From Streptomyces sp. NBC_00513 (GTDB lineage Bacteria > Actinomycetota > Actinomycetes > Streptomycetales > Streptomycetaceae), in the NCBI RefSeq assembly GCF_041431415.1, contig NZ_CP107845.1, forward strand, positions 4,898,001 to 4,962,000: a stretch of 64,000 nt of DNA. The letters run 5' to 3'. Made by a program: the position numbers and the translations under genes. A model generated the notes under the pieces. The model saw only the letters and a program-made list of their open reading frames with translations, searched no databases and was not told where the DNA came from. Positions within the stretch are counted from its first letter, which is position 1; every line of letters starts with the position of its first letter. Shown here one piece after another: positions 33,545 through 42,211 of this stretch.

Positions 33545-34831
33545 TCAGCTCTTGCGGCCGGCCTCGGTCGCCTTCGCGGCTATGCCCTCCAGGACGCCCT
33601 TGGGGTCGCCGGACGGTTCCACGGCGCGACCGATGTTGCGCTTGATGGTGTCGCTGACGGTCACCCAGGACGGGTCGTTGACCGGGTAGAGCTGGGCGCC
33701 GCGCAAGGCGGTCAGGAACTGCACGTCGTTCTGGTCGAGGCCACCGCCGGCCGGGGTGCGGGAGGCGGACACCGTCGAGGGCAGCAGGTGGTAGCGCCCC
33801 GCGAAGTCGGACAGGTTCTCGTCCTGGTAGACGAAGTCCAGGAACTTGCCGATCTCCTCACGCTTGCCGTTCTGGTTGAACGCCATCATCCAGTCGGCGA
33901 CACCGACCGTCGGCGGAGTCTCCCCGGGGCCGAGGGTGTCCGACACCGGCATCGAGACGGCACGGACGGAGATGCCCTTGGCGCGCGCCTCGTGAGCGAG
34001 CGAAGGGTAGCCGTTGAGCATGCCGACCTCTCCGCGCAGGAAGGCGGCGAACGCGTCGGCGCGGTTGAGCTGCGACGGCGGGACCGGACCGGTCAGGCCC
34101 GGGGCGACCATGAACTCCTTGATCCACTTGAAGGTCTGGATGTTCTGGTCGGAGGCGAGGCTGTAGTTGCCGCTGTTGTCGGAGTAGCCGCCTCCGTTGC
34201 TCAACTCCCAGATCAGCGCCTCGGCATGGGCCTCCTCCGGACCGAGCGGCATGGCGTAGGGGAACTTCACGCCCTGCTCCTTGAGCGCCTTGGCGGCCGT
34301 CTTCAGGTCGTTCCACGTCTTGGGTTCGCTCGTGACGCCGGCCTTGTCGAACAGCGCCTTGTTGTAGAAGAGCAGGCGGCTGCTCGCGACGAACGGCAGG
34401 CCGTACAGGGTGCTGCCGACCGTACCGGCCTCCGCGAGCGGTTGCAGGAAGTTCGCCTCGGCGGTGACGGAGAGCAGCTCGTCCGCGGAATAGAGCTTCC
34501 CCTGCGCCGCGAAGTCCGAGTAGGAGCCCATCAGGGCCATGTCCGGTGCCTTGTCGTCCCGCACCATGCGCGTGACCTCGCTGTCGATGTCCGCCCACGG
34601 GAGGAGTTGGACCTCGACCTTGAGAGCGGGGTTGGCCTTGGTGAAATCGGCCGTCACCTTGTCCCAGAAGGCCTTGGAACTGTTGCCCGGACCGTCGCCG
34701 TATTCGGCGGCGACCAGCCTCAGTGTGCCGCCGTCACCGGCGGCCTCGTCGGAACCGCCGCAGCCGGCCAGCGGGATGAGGAGACCGAGCACGGCCGCCC
34801 CGGTCGTCGCGGTGAACATTCTTCGTCGCAC
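33545..34831 (-). CDS. ABC-type sugar-binding lipoprotein (orphan)
   Basis: A 428-residue solute-binding protein of family 1 (SBP_bac_1). It has a lipoprotein signal with lipobox LIPLAGC (Cys24), then LRLVAAEYGDGP..., VTADFTKANPALKVEVQLLPWADIDSEVTRMVRDDKAPDMALMGSYSDFAAQGKLYSADELL and KTWNDLKTAAKALKEQG. It would bind a sugar or oligosaccharide outside the cell and hand it to a permease. No permease or ATPase gene is adjacent, so it must use a distant transporter (in Streptomyces often with the shared MsiK ATPase). GTG 34831 has GGGGAAT upstream. Confidence 0.9.
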   Translation of the reverse strand: MRRRMFTATTGAAVLGLLIPLAGCGGSDEAAGDGGTLRLVAAEYGDGPGNSSKAFWDKVTADFTKANPALKVEVQLLPWADIDSEVTRMVRDDKAPDMALMGSYSDFAAQGKLYSADELLSVTAEANFLQPLAEAGTVGSTLYGLPFVASSRLLFYNKALFDKAGVTSEPKTWNDLKTAAKALKEQGVKFPYAMPLGPEEAHAEALIWELSNGGGYSDNSGNYSLASDQNIQTFKWIKEFMVAPGLTGPVPPSQLNRADAFAAFLRGEVGMLNGYPSLAHEARAKGISVRAVSMPVSDTLGPGETPPTVGVADWMMAFNQNGKREEIGKFLDFVYQDENLSDFAGRYHLLPSTVSASRTPAGGGLDQNDVQFLTALRGAQLYPVNDPSWVTVSDTIKRNIGRAVEPSGDPKGVLEGIAAKATEAGRKS

Positions 34832-35175
34832 GGATGGATTCCCCTGATTTTCTTTGAGTCCCGTTGTTACTTATGAGTCACTCCGGGCTGGGGTGTCCGT
34901 CCGTGGCCCGTTGGCCGGAATTCTCTCCCGAGGGTGGGGCGGTTGATTCCATTGGGGTGGTGGTTGTGGTCAATGCTCCAACTGGGGCTTTTCCACATGG
35001 TGTTTTCCGATATGTGATCCACAATTCCCACGCGCGTAGACATGCCGAAAAGCCCGTTTCCGGCCATGGAACGGGCTGTCGGGGTGGCGGGGGCGTCGGG
35101 CGGTCAGGCGGTCGGGCGGTCAGGGGGTCGGGCCATCCGGCCACCGGCCGTCCGGCCGTCGGGTCCTCGGGACGG
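34832..35175. other. 344-bp gap, AT-rich at its left end
   Basis: From about 34850 to 35050 the sequence is markedly less GC-rich than its neighbours, as in a promoter/regulatory region for the orphan binding protein. From about 35095 it becomes short GGTCAGGCGGTCGGGCGG-type repeats. I see no coding sequence. Confidence 0.5.
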
Positions 35176-35793
35176 TCAGTCGGCGAAATCGCCCGCGTAG
35201 GGGTCCGGCTCGCCCGTCTCCGGGTTGCGGCCCTCCTGCCAACGGCGCTGGGCCTTGCGCCAGTGGACGAAGCTCAGGTGGCCGCCGTCCCAGAAGGTGA
35301 TGCTGACGGGGCTCACGTCGAACTCGTCCGAGCACAGCCGGAGCAGGAATTCGGCCATGCCGTACGGATACACCGCGAAGGACTCGGCGGTGTGCCGCCC
35401 GACCACCAGGACCGGCCAGCGGTCGGGGTCGGGGTCGGTCGTCAACCAGCACAGGATGTCCGAGCCGCCCGTGACCCCCCACGCGAGGATGGACTCCGGG
35501 TCCACGTCGAAGACGGCCCGGCCGCCCTCGGTCTTCCAGACCTGGCGGGCGTTGGCGGTCTCCTCGGCCATCTCGGCCGGATCCCACTGGAGTCCGGGCT
35601 TGGGCAGGGGCAACAGGATGCCGGCCTCGCCGTTGATGGACCCGGAGCCGAAGCGCCCCATGAACGCGATGAAGTCGGCCGGGAACCTCGTCCCCCAGGC
35701 CGCCTCGGCGGCCCGCCAGTCGATGTCCTCGTCGGCGCCGTGCGTCGCCGGCATGATCTGCTCCAGCGCCTTGATCCGCGCGTTCTCCGTCAT
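35176..35793 (-). CDS. SMI1/KNR4 (SUKH) family protein
   Basis: A 205-residue soluble protein: ALEQIMPATHGADEDIDWRAAEAAWGTRFPADFIAFMGRFGSGSINGEAGILLPLP matches the start of the SUKH fold, with ILAWGVTGGSDILCWLTTDPDPDRWPVLVVG later. SUKH proteins are often immunity proteins against polymorphic toxins; here no toxin gene is beside it, so it may be a stand-alone homologue. ATG 35793 has GGGGAG upstream. Confidence 0.82.
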   Translation of the reverse strand: MTENARIKALEQIMPATHGADEDIDWRAAEAAWGTRFPADFIAFMGRFGSGSINGEAGILLPLPKPGLQWDPAEMAEETANARQVWKTEGGRAVFDVDPESILAWGVTGGSDILCWLTTDPDPDRWPVLVVGRHTAESFAVYPYGMAEFLLRLCSDEFDVSPVSITFWDGGHLSFVHWRKAQRRWQEGRNPETGEPDPYAGDFAD

Positions 35794-35874
35794 GCCGCTC
35801 CCCTGACACCCCAGCTCAACCGCCCCAACCTACCCCCGAGGCGGTTCACCGCCTAGCGGGAGGTGAGACGGACG

Positions 35875-36252
35875 TCAGGTTCCGGCTCCGTCCGGTCGCG
35901 GTTCGACCTCGACGCGGGTCCCGACCCGCAGGCCCCAGCAGGCCATCGCACCCGCCTCGGCCTCCAGGACGTGCCGGGAGCGCGGACGGGGCAGCCCCAG
36001 CCGGCCGGGGACCATCGTGGTCAGGGCGATCACGTCGAGGTTCCGGTCGAGGTACGCGACATCGATCGCGAACCGCATCCGGAACGTGTGCACGCTGCCC
36101 GCCGGCGTCAACAACAGCGCCCCCGCGATCCCGTCGCGCCCGAGCAACCCGCGGGTACGGGCCCGGTAGGAGGCGGCGATCTCCAGCGGCACCGGCGCCC
36201 CGTCCGCCCCGCCCACGCGCAGGACGGCTCCGCCGTCACGCCAACGCCCCAT
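35875..36252 (-). CDS. DUF192 protein
   Basis: A 125-residue protein with the DUF192 core ASYRARTRGLLGRDGIAGALLLTPAGSVHTFRMRFAIDVAYLDRNLDVIALTTMVPGRLGLPRPRSRHVLEAEAGA. Members are small beta-barrel proteins; many are exported, this one has no signal peptide visible. Function unknown. GAGGGG precedes ATG 36252. Divergent from the prepilin peptidase gene. Confidence 0.85.
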   Translation of the reverse strand: MGRWRDGGAVLRVGGADGAPVPLEIAASYRARTRGLLGRDGIAGALLLTPAGSVHTFRMRFAIDVAYLDRNLDVIALTTMVPGRLGLPRPRSRHVLEAEAGAMACWGLRVGTRVEVEPRPDGAGT

Positions 36253-36355
36253 GTGCCCCCGCCTCTTCCCGTCCGACCCGTCCGACCCGTCCGTCCGGGT
36301 GGTCAGGGTAGGGGCAATGGGCCCCCGGACCCATGCCCCCGCGAGGGACCGGGCC

Positions 36356-36361
36356 TACGGT
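36356..36361 (+). promoter_or_regulatory. -10 element of probable leaderless promoter
   Basis: TACGGT ends six bases before ATG 36368 and matches TANNNT; no ribosome site precedes that ATG. Confidence 0.45.
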
Positions 36362-36367
36362 CGTCGG

Positions 36368-37207
36368 ATGGGCCTGGTCGTGATCATCCTCGCCGCCGCG
36401 TACGGAGCGGGCGCGGGCCTCCTGCTGCCGCGCGCGGCGTACCGGCTGTCCGTGGAGCCGGGGGAGCCCTGGCGGGACGCGTGCCCCGACGGGCATCCAC
36501 TGCCGGGCTGGGTGGGCCGCGCCCGCTGCCGGCTCCCCGCAGCGCCGTCCGTGTCCCCGTCGGCGCCCGCGCCCGGGCGCCCCGGCCCCGGGGCGGGCGC
36601 GCCGCCTTCGGGGCCCGTCCCCGCGGACCCCGAGGCCCCGACCACCGGCCCGCCGCCCCACCGCTACGGGGTCCGCCCCGCGGGAGTCGTGTGTCTGGTG
36701 GCCGGGGTCTGCGCCCTGCTCGCGTGGGCCGTCGGGGCGCGGCCCGAGGCGGTGGCGTTCGTGGGGCTCGCGCCCGCGTTCGTCCTGCTCGGCGTGGTCG
36801 ACGTCGCCGTGCACCGGCTGCCGGACCCGCTGACCCTGCCGCTCGCCGCGGCCGCGGCCGTACTGCTCGGGTGCGCCGGGCTGCTGCCGGGCGCCGCCGG
36901 GTCGTGGCGGTCGGCGCTGCTCGGCGGGGCCGCGCTCGCGGGCTCGTACCTGGTGCTGTACCTGATCCACCCCGCCGGCATGGGCTTCGGGGACGTCAAG
37001 CTGGCGCTGTCCCTCGGGGTCGCTCTTGGGTGGTACGGCTGGGGGGTATGGGCGCTGGGGGCCTTCCTCGGCTTCCTCTACGGAGCCGTGTACGGCCTGG
37101 GCCTGCTGCTGCGCGGCCGTGCGGGGCGCCGGACGGCCTTCCCGTTCGGCCCCTTCATGGCCGCCGGCGCGCTCACCGGAGTGCTGCTGGGCGGATTCGG
37201 AGCGTAA
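36368..37207 (+). CDS. A24 prepilin peptidase (TadV/CpaA-like)
   Basis: A 279-residue membrane aspartic protease that cleaves prepilin leaders at the cytosolic face. After a helix (VVIILAAAYGAGAGLLLPRAAYRLSV) comes PDGHPLPGWVGRARC and a Pro-rich insert, then several helices. The catalytic Asp pair lies in VVDVAVHRLPDPLTLP and GMGFGDVKLALSLG. It is the natural processing enzyme for the Flp and TadE/G prepilins at 18.7-25.8 kb, though it lies apart. ATG 36368 is supported by a -10 box six bases before it; ATG 36317 would give a non-conserved extension. A T-run terminator follows. Confidence 0.88.
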   Translation: MGLVVIILAAAYGAGAGLLLPRAAYRLSVEPGEPWRDACPDGHPLPGWVGRARCRLPAAPSVSPSAPAPGRPGPGAGAPPSGPVPADPEAPTTGPPPHRYGVRPAGVVCLVAGVCALLAWAVGARPEAVAFVGLAPAFVLLGVVDVAVHRLPDPLTLPLAAAAAVLLGCAGLLPGAAGSWRSALLGGAALAGSYLVLYLIHPAGMGFGDVKLALSLGVALGWYGWGVWALGAFLGFLYGAVYGLGLLLRGRAGRRTAFPFGPFMAAGALTGVLLGGFGA

Positions 37208-37266
37208 TCGTTTTGCGTCAATGCACGCATCACGCTTTACGAAGGGTTATGGTGGAACCCCCCCCT

Positions 37267-37307
37267 CGGGCCGGTCCGTATCCCCCCCACGGACCGGCCC
37301 GTTTTTT
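37267..37307 (+). terminator. intrinsic terminator with T-run
   Basis: CGGGCCGGTCCGT pairs with its 13-base complement across a nine-base C-rich loop and is followed by TTTTTT (37302-37307), a textbook factor-independent terminator for the prepilin peptidase transcript. Confidence 0.95.
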
Positions 37308-37349
37308 GTTTCCCCGCGCCGGTTTCCGAAGGCGCGGCATCAGCGCAGG

Positions 37350-38387
37350 TCAGCCGCGCTGGGCCCAGATGTTGGCGCCGGGGGTGGAGACGGCGAGGGA
37401 GTCGATCTCCTTCAACTCCTGCTCCGTGAGCGGGGCACCGGCCAGAGCGGCCACGTTCTCCTCCAACTGCTTCACGCTCGACGCGCCGATCAGAGCCGAC
37501 GTCATGCGCTCGTCCCGCAGCACCCAGTTGAGCGCCAACTGCGCCAACGACTGCCCGCGCCGCACCGCGATCTCGTTCAGTCCCTTGAGCCGGCGCAGGA
37601 CGTCGTCCGAGAGCAGGTCCGGGTTGAGGGACTTGCCCTGACTGGCCCGCGAGCCCTCCGGGATGCCCTTCAGGTACTTGCCCGTCAGGAGGCCCTGGGC
37701 GAGCGGCGCGAAGGAGATGCAGCCCATGCCGGCCTCCTCCAGGGTGTCCAGCAGCCCGTCCTCCTCCGTCCAGCGGTTGATCATGGAGTACGAGGGCTGG
37801 TGGATGAGCGGGCGCACGCCCATGTCGCGCAGGATCCGCGCGGCCTCGGCCGTCTGCTCGGCCGTGTACGAGGACACGCCCACGTAGAGGGCCTTGCCCT
37901 GCTGGACCGCGGACGCCAGGGCGCCCATGGTCTCCTCCAGCGGGGTCTCCGGGTCGAAGCGGTGCGAGTAGAAGATGTCGACGTAATCGACGCCCATCCG
38001 CTTCAGCGAGGCGTCCAGCGAGCCGAGCAGGTACTTGCGGCTGCCCCACTCGCCGTACGGGCCGGCGTGCATCAGGTAGCCGGCCTTGGTGGAGAGCACC
38101 AGCTCCTCGCGGTGGGACGCGAAGTCCTGCGCGAAGATCTTGCCGAAGTTGAGCTCGGCGGACCCGGGCGGCGGTCCGTAGTTGTTGGCCAGGTCGAAAT
38201 GGGTGACACCGAGGTCGAAGGCGCGCCGCAGGATCGCCCGCTGGGGCGCCAGGGACGTGTCGTCGCCGAAGTTGTGCCAGAGGCCGAGGGAGATGGCGGG
38301 GAGCTTGAGGCCGCTGTGGCCGGTGCGCCGGTACTCCATGGAGTCGTAGCGCGAGGGCTCTGCCCGATAGGGATTGGTATCAGTCAC
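37350..38387 (-). CDS. aldo/keto reductase (YghZ / L-glyceraldehyde-3-phosphate reductase type)
   Basis: A 345-residue NADPH-dependent TIM-barrel reductase: GLWHNFGD, FDLANNYGPPPGSAELNFGKIF (catalytic Asp/Tyr), VLSTKAGY (catalytic Lys), VDIFYSHRFDP (His), and the C-terminal SALIGASSVKQLEENVAAL cofactor loop. YghZ-type enzymes reduce aldehydes such as methylglyoxal or L-glyceraldehyde 3-phosphate; exact substrate unknown. GTG 38387 has GGGAGGA upstream. Divergent from the prenyltransferase gene. Confidence 0.9.
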   Translation of the reverse strand: MTDTNPYRAEPSRYDSMEYRRTGHSGLKLPAISLGLWHNFGDDTSLAPQRAILRRAFDLGVTHFDLANNYGPPPGSAELNFGKIFAQDFASHREELVLSTKAGYLMHAGPYGEWGSRKYLLGSLDASLKRMGVDYVDIFYSHRFDPETPLEETMGALASAVQQGKALYVGVSSYTAEQTAEAARILRDMGVRPLIHQPSYSMINRWTEEDGLLDTLEEAGMGCISFAPLAQGLLTGKYLKGIPEGSRASQGKSLNPDLLSDDVLRRLKGLNEIAVRRGQSLAQLALNWVLRDERMTSALIGASSVKQLEENVAALAGAPLTEQELKEIDSLAVSTPGANIWAQRG

Positions 38388-38512
38388 GTTGTCCTCCCTA
38401 TCACGGACTTGTGATCGACCGAGTTGGGTACCCCTTCCCACATCCCAGTAATGTGGCGGACTCGGGGGACCGCAATTCGCACGGGGGCATTGCACGGAGG
38501 GGCTGGAAGATC

Positions 38513-39274
38513 GTGAAGCTGCGCGACCTGGTGTACAGGCTCTACGCACGCCGGGTGGAAGGCCGCCTCGACCATGACGAGGCACCCAAGCACATCGGCG
38601 TCATCCTGGACGGGAACCGGCGCTGGGCGAAGGCGTCCGGAGGGACCACGGAGCAGGGCCACCAGGCCGGAGCCGACAAGATCTCCGAGATGCTGGGCTG
38701 GTGCACCGAGACGGACGTCGAGGTCGTCACCCTGTGGATGCTCTCCACGGACAATCTGGACCGTCCCGAGGTCGAGCTGCGTCCGCTGCTCAATATCATC
38801 GAGAACACCGTGCGGGGCCTCGCGGCGGACGGCCGCTGGCGCGTCCACCACGTCGGCAACCTCGACATCCTGCCCGCGCGGACCCAGTCCGTGCTGAAGG
38901 AGGCCGAGCAGGCCACCCACGAGGTCGACGGGATACTGGTCAACGTCGCCGTCGGCTACGGCGGCCGCCAGGAGATCGCCGACGCGGTCCGCTCGCTGCT
39001 GCTGGAGCACGCCGAGAAGGGCACCTCCTTCGAGGAGCTCGCCGAGGTCCTCGACATCGACCACATCGCGGAGCACCTCTACACCCGGGGCCAGCCCGAC
39101 CCGGACCTGGTCATCCGCACCAGCGGCGAACAGCGGCTGTCCGGGTTCATGCTCTGGCAGAGCGCGCATTCGGAGTACTACTTCTGCGAGGTTTTCTGGC
39201 CGGCCTTCCGCAAGGTCGACTTCCTCCGGGCACTGCGCGACTACGCCGCGCGCCACCGGCGGTACGGCAGCTGA
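38513..39274 (+). CDS. cis-prenyltransferase (UppS family isoprenyl transferase)
   Basis: A 253-residue enzyme that adds isopentenyl units in Z configuration to an allylic diphosphate; full-length products feed wall glycan carriers. HIGVILDGNRRWA (catalytic Asp33), TTEQGHQAGADK, LWMLSTDNLDRP, VAVGYGGRQEI and DLVIRTSGEQRLSGFMLWQSAHSEYYF are the five family motifs. GTG 38513 has GGAGGGG and GGAAG upstream; the longer frame has no site. Streptomyces carry more than one homologue, so chain length cannot be assigned from the sequence. Confidence 0.93.
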   Translation: MKLRDLVYRLYARRVEGRLDHDEAPKHIGVILDGNRRWAKASGGTTEQGHQAGADKISEMLGWCTETDVEVVTLWMLSTDNLDRPEVELRPLLNIIENTVRGLAADGRWRVHHVGNLDILPARTQSVLKEAEQATHEVDGILVNVAVGYGGRQEIADAVRSLLLEHAEKGTSFEELAEVLDIDHIAEHLYTRGQPDPDLVIRTSGEQRLSGFMLWQSAHSEYYFCEVFWPAFRKVDFLRALRDYAARHRRYGS

Positions 39275-39638
39275 TCCACGGACGGCGGGCTCCTCGACGG
39301 GAGTTCGCCGTGACCGCGGCCCCTTCCGGTTCGGCACGTCCCCGCGCGCCCCGTCGCCCCCCTCTCAAGCCTTCACCAGGGGTTCACCGAGCGTCCGTCA
39401 TATGCCATGGCATGGCCTTGCCCGTTCGAGGGCATAACCCTGGCAGGTCGACGTCCGATCCACGGGTGTCGAGTCTCAGCGGACGGCATGGGGTCGTCCG
39501 CCCGGGAGGCCCTTTGCACCAGGACGCACGTGCGGTTCGCACGGACGGAGTGGAGGGCCGGGAATCGGCCCGCGCATGGGTGCCGATGACCGGTCCGGTC
39601 TTCATGGCCCGACCTCTTCCGAGGGGGTACGTCCTTCC
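39275..39638. other. 364-bp gap without a recognised gene
   Basis: Between the prenyltransferase stop and the PhoH start. ATGCCATGGCAT (39402-39413) is a perfect 12-bp palindrome. No credible reading frame, hairpin terminator or obvious promoter is visible; it probably contains the phoH promoter. Confidence 0.5.
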
Positions 39639-40955
39639 GTGGTGACCAGCACAAAGCGCCGCCTGCCCGACAGGCGGACCTACGTCCTCGACACCAGCGT
39701 CCTGCTGGCAGACCCCAACGCGATCTCCCGCTTCGACGAGCACGAGGTCGTGCTCCCGATCGTGGTGATCACCGAGCTGGAGGCAAAGAGGCACCATCCC
39801 GAACTCGGCTACTTCGCGCGCCAGGCCCTCCGCCTGCTCGACGACTTCCGGGTCCGGTACGGACGTCTCGACGCCCCCATCCCGCTGGGCGATCTGGGTG
39901 GCACCCTGCGTGTCGAGCTCAACCACTCCGACCCGGGCGTCCTGCCCGCCGGCTTCAGGCTGGGGGACAACGACTCGCGGATCCTCGCCGTCGCCCGCAA
40001 TCTCCAGGCCGAGGGCTACGACGTCACGGTGGTCTCGAAGGATCTCCCGCTGCGCATCAAGGCCTCCTCCGTGGGGCTGCTCGCCGAGGAGTACCGGGCG
40101 GAGCTCGCCATCACCGACGCCGGATGGACCGGCATGAGCGAGCTGGCCCTCTCCGGCGAACAGGTGGACCTGCTCTTCTCGGAGGAGCGGCTCTACGTGC
40201 CCGAGGCCGCCGAGCTGCCCGTCCACACCGGGCTGGTCCTCCAGTCCGAGCGCGGCAAGGCGCTGGGCCGGGTCACGGCCGACGGCAACGTGAAGCTCGT
40301 GCGCGGCGACCGCGAGGCCTTCGGGCTGCACGGCCGCAGCGCCGAGCAGCGCATCGCCCTCGACCTCCTGCTCGACCCGGAGATCGGCATCCTGTCGATG
40401 GGCGGCCGGGCCGGCACCGGAAAGTCGGCGCTCGCGCTGTGCGCGGGCCTGGAGGCGGTGCTGGAGCGGAGGCAGCATCAGAAGGTGATGGTCTTCCGGC
40501 CGCTGTACGCGGTGGGCGGCCAGGACCTCGGCTACCTGCCCGGGGACGCCTCCGAGAAGATGAGCCCGTGGGCGCAGGCGGTGTTCGACACGCTCTCGGC
40601 GGTCGCCGGACGCGAGGTCATCGAGGAGGTGCTGAACCGCGGGATGCTCGAAGTCCTGCCGCTCACCCACATCCGCGGTCGTTCGCTCCACGACGCCTTC
40701 GTGATCGTGGACGAGGCGCAGTCGCTGGAACGGAACGTGCTGCTGACGGTGCTGTCCCGGATCGGCGCCAACTCGCGGGTCGTGCTGACCCACGACGTGG
40801 CCCAGCGGGACAACCTGAGGGTGGGCCGGTACGACGGAGTGGTCGCCGTCGTTGAGAAGCTGAAGGGCCATCCGCTCTTCGCGCACATCACGCTGACTCG
40901 TTCCGAGCGTTCGCCGATCGCCGCGCTCGTCACGGAGATGCTGGAGACCCTGTAA
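39639..40955 (+). CDS. PIN-PhoH fusion protein (PhoH2 type)
   Basis: A 438-residue protein. The N-terminal PIN RNase domain ([47 protein letters not shown]) supplies the acidic metal residues; the C-terminal PhoH ATPase has [13 protein letters not shown] (Walker A, about 257-269), the Pro-rich [29 protein letters not shown] (Walker B) and [11 protein letters not shown]. PhoH2 proteins are RNA-degrading, ATP-dependent enzymes, often in toxin-antitoxin contexts; no antitoxin partner is seen directly upstream. GTG 39639 follows GAGGGGG. Confidence 0.92.
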   Translation: MVTSTKRRLPDRRTYVLDTSVLLADPNAISRFDEHEVVLPIVVITELEAKRHHPELGYFARQALRLLDDFRVRYGRLDAPIPLGDLGGTLRVELNHSDPGVLPAGFRLGDNDSRILAVARNLQAEGYDVTVVSKDLPLRIKASSVGLLAEEYRAELAITDAGWTGMSELALSGEQVDLLFSEERLYVPEAAELPVHTGLVLQSERGKALGRVTADGNVKLVRGDREAFGLHGRSAEQRIALDLLLDPEIGILSMGGRAGTGKSALALCAGLEAVLERRQHQKVMVFRPLYAVGGQDLGYLPGDASEKMSPWAQAVFDTLSAVAGREVIEEVLNRGMLEVLPLTHIRGRSLHDAFVIVDEAQSLERNVLLTVLSRIGANSRVVLTHDVAQRDNLRVGRYDGVVAVVEKLKGHPLFAHITLTRSERSPIAALVTEMLETL

Positions 40956-40996
40956 CCGCAAAGGGGACAGAACCCCCATAGTGGGAAGTAGAGTTG

Positions 40997-41037
40997 GCGC
41001 CGCCCGGCAAAGGCCCAGAAGCCTAGCCGGGCGGCGC
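40997..41037 (+). terminator. hairpin terminator after phoH
   Basis: GCGCCGCCCGGC (40997-41008) and its complement (41026-41037) form a perfect 12-bp stem with a 17-base loop, 42 bases after the stop. No T-run. Confidence 0.7.
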
Positions 41038-41368
41038 TGTGCTGCACAGGCCTTTGTCGAAAACAACGGCCTCTGCGCAGGTGTGACCTTTCCCACGCAA
41101 CGTGGAATTGCCCTGCGGCGTCGAGGTCCGGCAGAGTCTGATTTCCGTCAGGCCCCACATACGGCACACCTGTATCTCTCGTGAGATACGCGCAGTACCA
41201 CAACTCCACAGTCGTCTGCCGTATGTCGCCCGAGTTTCACGCGGCAGCTCCCGCAGGGGAGTTGCCCACGGGCCCGAGCCTCCAGTGACCGCGGATTCAT
41301 GGAGGCCAGTGTCCAGGGGCACTTTTGCGCCCGCCAGGTCACTGCGGACGCTGCTGGAAGGACACCGT
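41038..41368 (+). other. 331-bp leader region of the transglycosylase gene
   Basis: Non-coding, with possible structure: GTATCTC-TCGT-GAGATAC (41172-41189) and an inverted pair CAGTGACC (about 41284) with GGTCACTG (about 41338). The GAATC-type signature of ydaO (c-di-AMP) riboswitches is absent. It may be a long 5' leader or hold the promoter only. Confidence 0.45.
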
Positions 41369-42103
41369 GTGAGCCGGATCTCGGTTCGAGGGTTCGCAGT
41401 GGCTTCGGCCACCGCTGTCACCACCGTCGGCGCAGTCGTGGGCGTTGCCACCGGCGACGCCACCACGAACGACCTCGAGACCACCGCGTCGGGTGCGACT
41501 CTCCTCACTGAAATCCCGGTCGGCGAGCAGGCCCAGGTCCAGAGCGGCTCCCTGACGCAGCAGGCCGACACGATCGCCCACGCCGCCGACGCCGACGCCA
41601 AGCGTTCGGCCGAGGAAGCCGCGCGCATCGAGGCCGCCGAGACCGCCAAGGCGAAGAAGTCCGACGCCCAGGCCGCGGCGGACGCGGAGGCCAAGAAGAA
41701 GTCCGAGGCCGAGGCCGCCGCGAAGCTGAAGAAGGAGCGCGAGGAGGCCGGCGAGGTCGCCAGCCGCTCCTCGGCGCGCGACGCCGGCGACTTCGACGTC
41801 CAGGGCTCCTACACGATCTCCGAGATCAAGTCGATCGCCCGGCAGATCGTCCCGGCGGGCCAGTTCCAGTGCTTCTCGGAGATCGTCAACCGGGAATCCA
41901 CCTGGAACTACAAGGCCGTCAACTCGTCCTCGGGCGCCTACGGTCTGGTCCAGGCACTGCCCGGTTCGAAGATGTCCTCGGTCGGCGCCGACTGGCGCAC
42001 CAACCCCGCCACGCAGATCAAGTGGGGCCTGGGCTACATGAACGAGCGCTACGGCAGCCCGTGCGCGGCGTTGAGCTTCCACGACGCCAACGACTGGTAC
42101 TAG
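41369..42103 (+). CDS. secreted lytic transglycosylase (SLT domain)
   Basis: A 244-residue secreted wall hydrolase. Signal-like N-terminus (VSRISVRGFAVASATAVTTVGAVVGVATG), a long Ala/Lys/Glu coiled-coil (ADAKRSAEEAARIEAAETAKAKKSDAQAAADAEAKKKSEAEAAAKLKKEREE, about 65-135), then an SLT-type lysozyme fold with FSEIVNRESTWNYKAVNSSSGAYGLVQALPGSKM (catalytic Glu in NRESTW) and GLGYMNERYGSPCAALSFH. It cleaves peptidoglycan glycan chains. GTG 41369 has GGAAGGA upstream and a long leader before it. Confidence 0.9.
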   Translation: MSRISVRGFAVASATAVTTVGAVVGVATGDATTNDLETTASGATLLTEIPVGEQAQVQSGSLTQQADTIAHAADADAKRSAEEAARIEAAETAKAKKSDAQAAADAEAKKKSEAEAAAKLKKEREEAGEVASRSSARDAGDFDVQGSYTISEIKSIARQIVPAGQFQCFSEIVNRESTWNYKAVNSSSGAYGLVQALPGSKMSSVGADWRTNPATQIKWGLGYMNERYGSPCAALSFHDANDWY

Positions 42104-42127
42104 GCACGCGCCACCGCACAACCTCCG

Positions 42128-42160
42128 GGAGCCCCGCACCGTCCTACGGTGCGGGGCTCC
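42128..42160 (+). terminator. 15-bp hairpin terminator
   Basis: GGAGCCCCGCACCGT pairs perfectly with its complement across a three-base loop, 25 bases after the transglycosylase stop. Confidence 0.8.
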
Positions 42161-42211
42161 TCGCGTGTACGGTCTTCGAGGTGTGTTCACGGGCGGGGGG
42201 AAAGGAAAGAC

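Noticed and set aside
35095..35175. GGTCAGGCGGTCGGGCGG-type repeats as an operator array
   Set aside because: Irregular low-complexity GC sequence without symmetry; no regulator adjacent.
35176..35793. SMI1/KNR4 protein as part of a toxin-immunity system
   Set aside because: No polymorphic toxin gene or secretion signal lies beside it, so no system can be claimed.
39639..40955. PhoH2 as a toxin-antitoxin pair
   Set aside because: The 364-bp gap upstream shows no antitoxin-sized gene; the protein stands alone.
41038..41368. ydaO-type c-di-AMP riboswitch before the transglycosylase
   Set aside because: The GAATC-type and GGGGAACC-like conserved blocks of that class could not be found on the plus strand; kept only as a leader of unknown nature.
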